Assembly: GCA_018398765.1 (NCBI GenBank) | Contig: JAHBMJ010005774.1 | Coordinates: 31,490 to 65,508 of the forward strand | From: Chromera velia | Lineage: Eukaryota; Sar; Chromeraceae | Length of the DNA stretch: 34,019 nt | Direction of reading: 5' to 3' | Part shown: positions 22,247 through 32,713 of the stretch, in pieces | Position numbering within the stretch: position 1 is the stretch's first letter | Layout: the number at the start of each line of letters is the position of its first letter | The notes under the pieces: model-generated | Database searches by the model: none | What the model was told of the DNA's origin: nothing | Seen by the model: the letters and a program-made list of their open reading frames with translations, nothing else | Program-made: the position numbers and the translations under genes

Positions 22247-22372
22247 TTTAGCGCCCGCGCGCAGAGCGCGCTCGATCGAGTCCCCGCCGCCCGCCGCATC
22301 CCGCCGCGGCCGCTCCGCGCGGCCTGCGGGGCCCGGCCTTTTAATTTGGGCCCGCCGGCCCGGCCGCGTTTT
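22247..22372. promoter_or_regulatory. CpG-dense palindromic block upstream of the fusion gene
   Basis: Nearly all G and C, with nested palindromes such as GCGCGCAGAGCGCGC and GCGGCCGC, and a GGGCCCGCCGGCCCGG block. It sits about 350 bp before the ATG at 22719, directly after AT-rich DNA. A promoter or foldback role is inferred. Confidence 0.35.
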
Positions 22373-22718
22373 ATGCTTCGTGCTGACGGCGTCTCTGCAT
22401 GATCATTGAGTTCCACCAATGTTCCACCGTCTTTCTCCTTTCCCCTCTCTATAACAGGAGGCAGAAAGCAGTATCGTCTATGTCAGATTTCCCGAACGCC
22501 AGCCTTCTGTTTTGAATCCTCAGGGTTTTGTGGGCGTGGTGTGCCGATGGGCAAAATCTTTCAGGTGTCCCCGACCCTTTTCGCATTCGAATTGAGCGAC
22601 GTTTCAACGTCCCCGCTGCGACTTTTCGAATTTGCGTGACTGATGGTCCGTCTGTCAAGTGAAGTAAAATTGCGAGAAAAGAAAGTCTGAAGTGCAAAGA
22701 GAGGGGCGGACAGCAAAG

Positions 22719-23846
22719 ATGACCGTCACCGGTGAGATGCCCGTAGAACGGGAGCCGGAGACCAAGATCTGTCTCGACCATCGAAAGCATCTTCCTGAGT
22801 CCCTGATATGGAAGATCAATGAAAATTACTATTCTTCCATGGCTGTTGAAGCCTTCTCCAAAAATGTGGTCCCATCCTTTGTAACGAGTAACTCCAGACT
22901 CGCACGAACGTACGCGAGGGTGATCTTCAATTTCTTTCGAGACTGGTACAAACTGCCGGCTGCCGATCCCAACGTTCCCGTAGCCATAGTCGAGGCGGGG
23001 GCTGGGCATGGAAGGTTCAGCTTTCTTCTCCTCCGAGCCCTGTTGAGATTTCAGCCTTACTGGAAGGCTGCCGGTCTGCCCGAGCGGCCTTTCATTTACG
23101 TCTTCACAGACGTTGCAGCCGATAACATCTCAACCGTTTGCAAGAAGAGTGAGCTCGAACAATTCATCAAGGACGGTTGGCTGGATTTTGCCCTTTACGA
23201 CTGTAATGTGAAAACCGCAGTGTTGGAGCTCAAGTTTGCAAAGACCAAGATTGCCCCTGGCACCCCGATTGTTGCAATTTGCAACTATGTCTGCGACTCT
23301 CTGATTGCAGATGCGTACAGTGTGAAGGAGAAGAAATTCTCCCGTGCTTGTGTGTCTCTGTATTCTCCATCCAAGGAGATAGACGGCACCCACCCAGACC
23401 ATGTGGCTAAATTGTCTGTACGGTGGGAGTACGCATCCCTCCCGGACACGGTCACATCTCCAGATGCATACAGAGAGGCGGGGAAGGGGAAAGGGGGGGA
23501 GAGAGAGATGTGCAGACCGCAGGAATCTGCAGATGGCAAGTTGACTTCGGGTCTTCCTGAGGCCTTTTTTGAGGACCCCTACCTTGTTGCCGTGTTGAGA
23601 GAATACGGTGAATTGCTTCCGCAGGGTTCCTTTCTGTTGCCTATCGGGGCCATCCGAATGATCAGAGCGTTGCTGGAACTTTCTGGGGGCAGGTTCATGA
23701 TGGTCGTCGGAGACAAGGCGTACAGAGACGACTCAGAGTTCAAGTTGGTCGCACGGACACATAGTTACATGCATACACATACGTCTTTCTCTCTTTCTTT
23801 CGTTTTTCGCTTTCTTTCGTTTTTCGCTTTCTTTCTTTCTTTCTTC

Positions 23847-23878
<32 letters not shown>

Positions 23879-23882
23879 TTTT

Positions 23883-23918
<36 letters not shown>

Positions 23919-23959
23919 TTTTTCTTTCTTTCTTTCTTTTCTTTCTTTTTTTCTTTTTT

Positions 23960-24017
<58 letters not shown>

Positions 24018-24571
24018 TTCGTTCCTTCCTTCCTTCCTTCCTTCCTTCCTTCCTCCTTTCGTTGCTTTCTTGCTTGGTTGGTTGCTTTCTTCCCGGATTC
24101 CTCCTCGATTTTCTTTATATGTTCGTCTGTTCGGCTGACTGCTTTTGGGGGTGAGAATGGCAGGCTTCTTTGGTGAGGGTGTACATGTGAAGTGGAAGAG
24201 GTGTGTGGGTCTGCTGTCAAGGCGCACTTAAGATACATCTCCGTTGCTGCCTCTGTCCTCTTCTTCTGAATGTGAAGTCCTCTCTCTTTCCTTCTCCTTG
24301 AGTCTGTGCAGAGCAGTGAAAGACCCCCACATCGCTCTGCACGGGTCCATGTCGTTCATGTGCAACCTCCACGCGATCAAGCTGTACTTCAAGGCGCTCG
24401 GGGGGTTCTACCTGGACACTCCCTACAGGGATACGTTTCAGGTGGGTGGGTGGGGTGGGTGGGGAAACGAGAAGAAAGAGTGAATAATTACTTTATTCTG
24501 CGGCCAACGGTATACTTTCATTTCGACATGACAGTAGCGAGACGATTGGGTTCCCTCTTGGTCTGAAGGAA

Positions 24572-24602
<31 letters not shown>

Positions 24603-25057
24603 CTTCGTCTCGTTCGTGTTTGAGGAGAACCAAATGTACTATATGGCTTCGAAATTGTTCGCAGTGTGTTTGTCGAGGTGTCGGAAAATACCACAGAGAT
24701 TCCCGCGTTTTCCCTCTAGCTTTTTTACTCTCCGAAGTAAGAAAAGAAAAGTGGTGGAAAGGGTGGCTGCAATCACTGCTCTTTTCGCTTTCCCGTTTCT
24801 GTTGATCTACTGGTTGCTTCTTTGTCCCCGAAAAAAAAAGAAAATGACGATTCTCTCCATGGTCCCTCCCCCCCTCTCCTCTACAGGTGGCAGTCCTCTT
24901 CGCGTTCCCCGAGAAGGCCTCCAAGGCAGCGTCGGTGTCTGCGGCCCAGGAAGCTGCGGTGAACGTGATCAGAGACGCTCAGGAGGCAGCCTTGGGGGGG
25001 GACAAGCCACCGTCGTGCCTCGGTCAGTCTTTTCTCTGTTTTCTTTCTTTCTTTCTT

Positions 25058-25100
<43 letters not shown>

Positions 25101-25822
25101 TCGTGTTCGGACAGCATTCAGATGATTCTTGATGCGCCCTTTCTCAGCAGTCAGCATGCAGAGACTGCATGTGACGGTTGATCTCAGGATGTGCTGCACG
25201 TTGTTCGGCTGCGCATGCACTCTGTGTGTGTGTATGTGTGCGTGTGTGTGTGACACTGTGTGTGTGCGTGTGTGTGTGACACTGTGACACTGTGTGTGTG
25301 TGCGTGTGTGACACTGTGTGTGTGCTTGTGTGTGCAGGTGAGGACTCGTTTGTGAACGCGGTGCTGGCCTATCGAGAGGACGAAGAGGACGTCGCCCCCG
25401 ACTCCCTCATCGCCTGGCACGGGGCCTTCCAGAAACTCGTCACCTCCAGCCAGCCTCTTGACCTCAAAGTTCTTCTTAGCCTGCTCAGGTCAGCCTTCAT
25501 GCAGCCTGCCTGGTGGTGGGAGGGACTTGGGCGGAATGGAATTTTGATGGAGGAGGGAACTAATCATGTGTCAGATTTGACGATCGTGTCAGGATTAGAG
25601 GCCTCTGTCTGAGTCCATTCAGTCATGTCTCTTTGTGTCAAAAGGATTCATTCAGGTTTCCAAGTCCTGTATCTTGCTGCATGCGCCCAGGCAAAGCCAG
25701 ATTGTCTGAAAGATGGCCATACTCTGCCTCTGCCTGTCGCAACGACGTCCATGTCGTTCGGTGCCCTTTCATTCACGTCTATTCTTTCCATATTGCATGT
25801 TTTTCTTTCGCTCAAGTCGGCA

Positions 25823-25857
<35 letters not shown>

Positions 25858-27240
25858 CTCTCTGTGCGTGTGTGTGATTGCAGGTACTCTGGGCATGACC
25901 CTGACGTCTTCGCAACGTTCCGGCAGGAGCTCTCGAAGCAGTGCATGCCCCCCTACGCAAACATTCGGACAATGGCGGATATCGTGCAGGTCGGTGGGAC
26001 TTTCTGTCGGTTATTGGGTGATTCGTTCGTTCGTTGGTTCTTTCTTTCGTTGGTTCGTTCGTTGGTTCTTTCCTTCGTTGCTAAGTCGGACAGGAGGAGA
26101 ATCAATCAGAACCTATTTTGGGGGAATGATGAGCAGATAGAGACGACACGAAAGAAGAGTCAATTCGATGTTCATGCACATGTGAATACAGTTGGGGGTG
26201 AGTCTACTCGCTTGTTTGTTTGTTCGGAAGCGGATTTTTTTGCCCTTCTTTCCCCTGTTTTTTCAAAAAACTCATGAAGGAAAGCGTGATCTTTTCATCT
26301 ATTCATTCATTCATTCATTCATTCAATCATTCACGTGCACCTTTGTCTGGCTGCAGGACCTCAAAAGGGTGGGGGGTAACGCGTATGCTCTCCGTGGAGC
26401 CCAGGACCTTGTGTCTGAGCGTCTGGCCTCGATCTGTATGCAGATGGGGAAGATTGAGGAAGCCATCAGCTTCTACAAGGCTGCGGTCGAGGAGGCAGGG
26501 ACTCATGGGTATGCGCCCTCTGTGTCTGCGTGCGTCAATCTGAGCCAGTGTCTGAAGAGCCAGGGAGAACCGATGGAGGCGATCAAATACGCCGACATGG
26601 CTCTGAAGACTGATCCATCCTTCACCCCCGCCGTCCAACTTCGTGAGTCTCTGGAGATGTGCAGACAGCCGACGAAGGTAGCCATCCTGGGGGCGGGTAG
26701 CTGGGCGAGACGGGAGGTGGCCTCGTTGTTCTCCACAGATCCTCGAGTCCGGATTCGTGCTGTGTTTGATTTTGGACAGGAGGATTCTGAGACGTTGGCA
26801 GATCGTGTGAGGACGGCTGTGGGGGAAACTTTTGGAAAAGAGAGGGCGAAGGACCTCGTGGAGGGTCTCCAAGTCCTCTCGGGGGAAGCGGGACTGAACA
26901 AACTCCTCGAGGTAGGTAGGTAGGTGCTTTTGTCTTTCTTTTTCTTCTGTCCTCATGCACTCACTCGTTCTTCTTCGTCGCCCGCTCCGTCGTCCTTCCC
27001 CCCATTTGTCTTTTGTGCCTCTTGTCTTTCCATTTTTGTGTTTTCTTTTTTTTTTCTTTCCCGCTCATTCATTTCGGGACTCGCCGACCTGCTGAAGAAT
27101 GGCATGCAGATGTTGGCTAGAAACAAAACAGGCGGCAGGGACTCGCGCAGACACAAGGACGTACAAGACAGACAGAGAAGGAAAGAAAGAAAGAAAGAAA
27201 GAAAGACAGACAGACAGACAGAAAGAAAGAAAGAAAGAAA

Positions 27241-27274
<34 letters not shown>

Positions 27275-27632
27275 GGCCTCGATGAGACTTTGATGGGCTT
27301 CAGTTTTGCCTCCAGCCTTCCCTTTCCTTCGCTTCCATTACGTCGGTCGATGGGTTCTTGCCTTTGTTTCACATCATGGTTTTCTTTTCGCCTCGTTCCT
27401 CCACTCATGCAGCAGGCCTGCTCTCTCTCTCTCTCCCTCTCTCGATTCTTTCTGCTTAAATGAGAGAGAGATTCGTTGCCGGAAGTTGTCCTGGTTTTGC
27501 CCCATTGGAGAAGAAGGGTTGCGTTGTTGACCTATGTTTTTGTCGATCTGTCTTTTCGCTTGCTTCTGCATCAGTGTCTCTTTTTGTGTCCCCCATGTCG
27601 TTTTCTGTCCCCTCCCCCTTTGCTTGCCTGCT

Positions 27633-27676
<44 letters not shown>

Positions 27677-28914
27677 TGTCTGTGTGTGTCTGTGTGTGTG
27701 TGTGTCTGTGTGTGTGTCTGTGTGTGCTTTGGTGCGTGCAGAACAAAGAGGTGGAGGCGTGTGTTGTGGACTTTCCCGCAACTCTGACCGCCCGTCTCCT
27801 TCCCCGTCTGTTCGGTTCAAAGAAGCATGTCTTGACCAGGAGCCCGGTCGAGTTCTCTGCAGATGCAGCCACAGCAGTGCTGAATCTGTACAGACCCCAC
27901 GCACACGAGGTGGTGTGGCACGTGCTTGAGTCATGGCGACACGAGGACGTCTTTGTTGAAATGTGCGCGATGGTCGGCAGACTGGGCACACCGATTTCCC
28001 TGTCTGCCCATAGCCATGTTCCCCTGCCATGGTCAAACAGTAGGAAGGGAATGGCAAAGGGTAGTGGGACAAATTTGGATCAGCTGGCCGTTCAGTTGAC
28101 CCGACTCCTTTCCGCTCTATCCATTTGTCTCCATGGCACGTGTGTCGAACTCGCAGCATCCCAAGGTCCGTTGGCAAAGGAGGGGGAGGGGGGGAAGCAG
28201 AACGGTCCCACCCCCCCGCCCCCCTCGTCAGTTCTCTCCCTGACTTCCATAGTCCGGCTCAAGTCTATCTACTCCCCTGTCGATGTGTCGGGATTTGTGA
28301 ACGTTGCCTTCGTGCAAGAGTCCGCAGTAGCAGGGTGGACCGACACGAAGATTGACATCCTCTGTGAGAGGGGTGTGGTGTCAGCGCAGTCCTCTTACTC
28401 CTCCTGGTCCCTCAAGATGTCTAGTGGGGCTGTAGCAGACTCGGGGTTTTCGGGGGCAGGCACACACGGGGCCCCGGGGGGCTCCTTCCGGGAAGAGAAG
28501 GCGTGTCAAGCGGCAGGGAATGCAGTGGCACATGACAATTGGTTGCTTGCCATCAACAGACGAAGGTTGAGGGATGCGCATGCCCAGAATGGCACCACAG
28601 CGCCGTCTCCGTCACCCCCCGCACAGCCTGCCCCATCGACTCTAGGCGCCTCTCCTCCTGAGGCGAATGTGGACGTTTCCGTTCAATATTCCCTTCATGA
28701 CTCTGCGTTGCTGTCGGGCATTCTGATGTCGGCAGACAGGGCGGGGACCTCCATGGTGTTTGCGTATGGACAGGACACGCAGAGGGAAGGGACGACAGGG
28801 GGGGCAGAGGGGGGGGCGGCAGCTGCGGTGTCGGATGGGGGGGTGGGGGGAAATTCGTTCCAAGCGATGACGCACGCACAGCACGTGAACCAAACACAGC
28901 ATCGAAGAGCGTAG
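22719..28914 (+). CDS. MidA-like SAM methyltransferase / TPR / Gfo-Idh-MocA-like fusion
   Basis: Exons 22719-23743, 24312-24441, 24887-25022, 25338-25488, 25884-25989, 26357-26911 and 27742-28914 join through GT-AG introns with matching phases into 1091 residues. The intron 1 donor (AA|GTTGGT) was chosen for phase and is the least certain. Residues 1 to about 515 resemble the MidA/Methyltransf_28 class: SAM-binding VEAGAGHGRF (91-100), acidic VFTDVAADN (128-136) and the CNYVCDSLIADA block (188-199). Residues about 526-603 are two TPR-like helical pairs. From 622, KVAILGAGSWARREV is a nucleotide-binding Rossmann start, and HVVL-type and ESWRHEDVF/GRLGTPISLSAHSHVP blocks follow Gfo/Idh/MocA oxidoreductases. 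The usual EKP is replaced by RSP. The tail is Gly/Ala-rich. The substrate is unknown; it may modify a protein or small molecule. Confidence 0.85.
23783..24060. repeat. Long (CTTT)n/(CCTT)n tract in fusion-gene intron 1
   Basis: About 280 bp of CTTT with interruptions, turning to CCTT after about 24014. It has no stops in the plus frames and so extends the exon 1 frame artificially. Confidence 0.95.
24573..24606. repeat. (CTT)n microsatellite in intron 2
   Basis: Eleven CTT units on the sense strand of the fusion gene. Confidence 0.95.
25041..25101. repeat. (TTTC)n(TC)n tract in intron 3
   Basis: Compound pyrimidine tract starting about 20 bases past the exon 3 donor. Confidence 0.95.
25224..25336. 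repeat. GT-rich minisatellite with TGACACTGTG units, intron 3
   Basis: GT runs broken four or five times by TGACACTGTG, running straight into the GTGTGCAG acceptor of exon 4. Confidence 0.85.
25826..25862. repeat. (CT)n tract in intron 4
   Basis: CT dinucleotides ending about 20 bases before the exon 5 acceptor at 25883; it may serve as the polypyrimidine tract. Confidence 0.9.
26301..26332. repeat. (ATTC)n microsatellite in intron 5
   Basis: Seven or so ATTC units, 24 bases before the exon 6 acceptor. The same motif occurs at 2384-2417. Confidence 0.9.
27180..27271. repeat. (GAAA)n, (CAGA)n and (GA)n purine tract in intron 6
   Basis: Purine-rich on the sense strand, unlike the other intronic tracts of this gene. 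Confidence 0.9.
27632..27732. repeat. (CT)n(GT)n compound tract before exon 7
   Basis: CT then GT/CTGT units ending ten bases before the exon 7 acceptor (GTGCGTGCAG). Confidence 0.9.
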
Positions 28915-30230
28915 AGGAAACAGCGAATGAATGTTGTAGGGTGGGGTTGGGATCGGGGGGTTCTCTCTGCATGCACGGGTGGGTGGGTGCATCCTCCGAG
29001 TAGAATTTGAGAGGGATGGGTAAATCCGTGTTTGTCGTGCTTGTGTTTATCTTTCTATTCTTTCTTTGTTTTGTCTTCTTTTTTTTTTTTTTAATTCCAT
29101 TTTTCGTGCTCTGTTCCCTCCTTCGTCTGTCGGTGCGAATGTGCGCTCCGTTCTTCCATTTTGCTTCCTTCCTTTCTTCCTTTCCTTCCTTCCTTCCTTC
29201 CTTTCGCCTTCTTCAAAAGATGAGAAGCGACACAACTTTGAGACGTTCTCTTCCCGCCCCCCCCAACAACATTCTCCTGAGTTGCTTCTGCACCGTCTTG
29301 GCTCGTCTGCCTGTTTCCTTTCCTTTCCTTTCCCCCGCTGTGGCAGTTTCGTGTCAGTCCTTTCCCCCTTCTCTCGTCCTCCTTTTTCTCTCTGTCTGTT
29401 TGTCTGTTTGCACGGGCCTGCCGTTTCGGTGCACTCGCACGATCGTCTTCCATTCTTTTGCCTCCCTTTGGTTGTGTGGGTGAAGGGACCGACAGCAGTG
29501 CATGCACGCATGCATCAATCTCTCTCTCTCTGGAGGTACAGATACAGAGCTGACCGCATGGCCTAGATGCCTGGCGTGGCTTCTCTCGTTGATTTGCCTG
29601 CCTGGTTGTTCGGGTGTCGGTCTGGCGTGAAGCAGATAATCTCCAAAGAGATCTTTGAGTGAGATCTCAGGCAGGAGGAAGCAATTCTTTTCAGCACCTT
29701 GGGTAAAGGAAAGGAAAAGAGAGACAGAGAGAGAGAGATAGAGTGCCGAGAAGGGGTGGAAGGGGGGTCGGGGAGAGGCGTCCGAATGAAATGACTCTTG
29801 CTGGCGTGTTGGCTGACTGACTGGCTGATTAGTGGAAGACAAAAGGAGGTGGGGGTCGAAGTCGCGTTCGTCCCTTCCTTCCGTATTTCCTCGAGAGCGT
29901 CTCCGTCTGGACACCAACTTGGTGTGTGTCGGCTCTCTTAATTTCCCCTTTTTCTCTCCTCATCCGAACTCCGACTTTGTGTTTCTCTCTTGCTTTCGTC
30001 TCTGTCAGAGGGAGCACAGAGATGCCTACAGAAGAGAAGAGAGGAGAGACCAGAGGTAGGTGGTAAGGAGAAGGGGACGAGGGCCTCGATTCATCGATCG
30101 ATCGATCGATTGATGAGGCCATGCCATGCACTCACACACACCGTGGCATGCATCATTGCAGTTTTGTCTCTCCTCTCCTTTTGCACAGGATGGCAGAGCA
30201 GCCGTCCGTTCTAAACCGCCCTTGGCATGC
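28915..30230. other. Flank of the fusion gene, low complexity, no firm gene
   Basis: Pyrimidine-rich sequence with a T12 run near 29080 and CTT/CCTT tracts. One splice-bounded plus-strand segment (30009-30055; acceptor TCTCTGTCAG, donor CAGAG|GTAGGT) and a following acceptor (TTTTGCACAG at 30179-30188) suggest an exon pair, but no domain can be read from so little. Confidence 0.35.
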
Positions 30231-31331
30231 TCGAGGGCATGCATGCTGTGCAATTCATTAATTACTTCATTTCGATAGTCTTTGTAAAGATGCCGGATGG
30301 AGCTGTGCTTGGTGTTCATCCTGGACATTCGTCTATTCGTTTTGTGAGGGCACAAAAACTAGAATTTTGCGCTGCCTTTCCCGCCCTTCCGCCAGCGAGA
30401 CTCCCATGCATGCATGAATTCCACCCACTTCATTGGCCAGCGCCTTAATTCGCATACATCTCTTTGCGAAACCCGAATTCACAACAAAATTTGACCATCT
30501 TCCTGGCCACCTTCATGCCAGCTGGTCTGCAAGTTCTGCTTGGTGGCTCTGCAACTAGATGGCTGGCATTTTGCTGCATGCTACCGGTGATCTTGATCAT
30601 GACGCATGTCACGAGGATCATCACGTTACTTCGCACGGTACACTGGCAGTCTGAGTGTCTTCATATCTTGTCTAGATTGCATGTGTTGATACATGATATT
30701 ATGATTCATATTCAAAAGATTGTGTTCAAATTGGAATTTGATTTTTCAAATTAGCACTTTAAGAGAAATAGCCTGAGATGCAGCTTCTTTAATAGTTTAG
30801 CACTTTGGCAAACTTGCAGCTAAACTTGAAAATTATATTGAAATGTTTACATTGTACGAAAATGTCAGTTCAATGTAGAAAAACTAGCAGAAAAATTAAT
30901 TGATTATGCAACAATAACAGAAAAATAAATTGTGATAGAAAAGCTAGTTAGTAGTTTTCATTGATTGATTGATTCATTGATTGATTGATTGATTCATTGA
31001 TTGTTGCATACATAGTAAAACGTTTACATCACTAGTTATATCACGTATATTAATTACATCTAGAATTATATATTCATAAAATAAAATTGTTGTTATACAA
31101 ACTGGTATACAAACTTTAAGTTAGAGTCTAGGTTAGAGTCTATAAATTTTGAATGAATGTTACTGTGATTTTTGATACATCTAGTGATATATACATTCAA
31201 TTCATGCACTTCCGAGTGCAATTTATTACTGTATTCAAAAACTTAGACAGTCTAGTAGACAGTTCATATCACAGACAATAATTATTAATAGACGATATAT
31301 ACGATCACTGATTATTCGCTCTTTGTGTTGA
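30231..31331. other. AT-rich island with a (GATT)n tract, no gene seen
   Basis: Stops are dense in all frames except a short 96-codon frame at 30464-30754 with hydrophobic residues that I cannot assign. A (GATT)n tract with two CATT breaks lies at 30959-31004. The island separates convergent genes, so it probably holds the 3' ends of both. Confidence 0.5.
30959..31004. repeat. (GATT)n microsatellite
   Basis: About eleven GATT units interrupted by two CATT units. Confidence 0.95.
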
Positions 31332-32324
31332 TCAAAAGGCATGTACTTGCAGAAATTCAGCAGCTGTTGTGAGCACTAATGAAGCAGTGACAGTGCCTGC
31401 ATCATATGGCATTTCCTTTTCGACGGCTGCCACTGGCACGTTGGAAGCGTCGGAGTTGCTGCCCCTGCAGCTGCTGTCAACGGAAGTCCAGATCCAGAGA
31501 AGAAGCAGCCTCGTGAAAGTGCACACGAGCATGGCCAGTACAAAGGCCAGAACACCACCGAAGTAGAGTGCGGTCGCTGCGTGGGCCCCTCCGTCGACAA
31601 AATCGCCAAAGGTCCTTCCTGGAAGCAAAGGCACAGGAACCTCCAAGTCAAATCCGGTCAGGGGCAGGAGGAGGTATCTGTACAGATGGAGAAGCAGTGC
31701 AGCAAGGTGGTCGATTCGCCAAGGAAAGTGAATTGTTCGGAACCCCAAAATGTGGTGTCCCACATCTGCTGTCTTGTGAATTTGGAAGCAGGCCCACCAG
31801 ACCCACGCCGACGCGCTTTGAGCGTCAAGCTCTCCACTCAGCTCCTTCAAGATTCCTCCGGTGCCGGGTTGACCGATCAAAAGGAACAAAACGTGGGCAC
31901 TTGCGACGTAGTAGGAAAGGAGCTGTGCAGGAAGGGACAGCTTGAAAGGCGCGTCTGCGGGCTTTTTGTTATGAAATGTGCATACAGCAAAGCCAACCAG
32001 GCCAATGATTCCCGCGACTGCCAGCGACGTCGGAACCAGAACAGAAGAGCAATGGCAGAGTGCGGAATCCCGAACGTCACTGTTCTTCTTCGCTGCAACA
32101 AACTGCATGGGAGGGGGCAAGTCCATTCTGCTCAGATGTATATATGATGCGTTCGGTTGGCGTTGATGAAGAGGCGCAGAACAGCGAACCGGAACTCTGT
32201 GGTGTGATTTGTCGATTTTCGCGGCTGAAGAACTGCGTTTCAATCGTATAAGCGCTTCCTGCTGGTGCACGGGGTCAACTGGTTGTTTTTCTCTGTCTTC
32301 AGAAGGAAGTGCAAAGGCATGCAT
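31332..32324 (-). CDS. Hypothetical multi-pass membrane protein
   Basis: Open frame of 330 codons that I do not recognise. Residues 1-90 are polar and basic; an alternative start at Met67 (MDLPPPMQF) would remove most of this. Four or five hydrophobic segments follow, near 95-116, 132-151, 172-182, 204-224 and 246-281. Histidines lie in or beside membrane segments: IHKTADVGHHILGF (182-195) and WRIDHLAALLLHLYRY (202-217). The Gly/Ala-rich segment DGGAHAATALYFGGVLAF is typical of a packed helix. The tail is short and polar. A TATATATATATA run (32523-32535) lies about 200 bp before the ATG. Codon-like structure and consistent membrane topology favour a real gene. The histidines hint at metal or heme binding, which is unproven. 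Confidence 0.6.
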   Translation of the reverse strand: MHAFALPSEDREKQPVDPVHQQEALIRLKRSSSAAKIDKSHHRVPVRCSAPLHQRQPNASYIHLSRMDLPPPMQFVAAKKNSDVRDSALCHCSSVLVPTSLAVAGIIGLVGFAVCTFHNKKPADAPFKLSLPAQLLSYYVASAHVLFLLIGQPGTGGILKELSGELDAQSASAWVWWACFQIHKTADVGHHILGFRTIHFPWRIDHLAALLLHLYRYLLLPLTGFDLEVPVPLLPGRTFGDFVDGGAHAATALYFGGVLAFVLAMLVCTFTRLLLLWIWTSVDSSCRGSNSDASNVPVAAVEKEMPYDAGTVTASLVLTTAAEFLQVHAF

Positions 32325-32522
32325 CCATTTGTTGCCGGATACGCAGACTGAAAGGCATGGACCCCATCATTACAAGAACCCTGCGGGCCGTTGTAGCAGG
32401 CGAATGAAACATTGACAGTCTGAATGTCTGTCGGCATCTTTTCTTCTTCTGACATGAGCTGCATGGCTTGCCAAGGCAATGCATGCCGGCGTGAAGGCAA
32501 TGATGGACTATTCTTTGTGTGC

Positions 32523-32535
32523 TATATATATATAT
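32523..32535 (-). promoter_or_regulatory. (TA)n TATA-like element before the membrane protein gene
   Basis: TATATATATATAT about 200 bp before the start codon on the minus strand. It could be a core promoter element or a simple repeat. Confidence 0.3.
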
Positions 32536-32713
32536 AGTCTTTGTCTGACCTGTCAGAATGACAGTGCATGCGCGCGGCGCCCTGCACATGCATGTATGGC
32601 TTTCACTATATTAACGGGATACACCCAACCAGTTGGGTGAGTGCCTCGGAGGGCCATTTAGGGGGGTCCGCTTTTGTTTGACATGCACCATTGGGGGCTT
32701 GGGCATGTCTTGT

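Larger units (their letters stand above)
21393..22718. other. Intergenic: AT-rich repeats, then a GC-rich block
   Basis: Bases 21600-22220 are AT-rich with a degenerate repeat of about 70-84 bp. Bases 22247-22372 are extremely GC-rich. No coding frame looks real. The last 350 bp should hold the promoter of the methyltransferase fusion gene. Confidence 0.55.

Noticed and set aside
23744-24176. Extension of the fusion-gene exon 1 frame through a FLSFFLSF repeat
   Set aside because: CTTT repeats have no stop codons in these frames; phase and homology both favour a donor at 23744.
29640-29715. Minus-strand segment reading PEISLKDLFGDYLLHARPTP
   Set aside because: Protein-like, but the acceptor is a weak AAG and no partner exons are visible on that strand.
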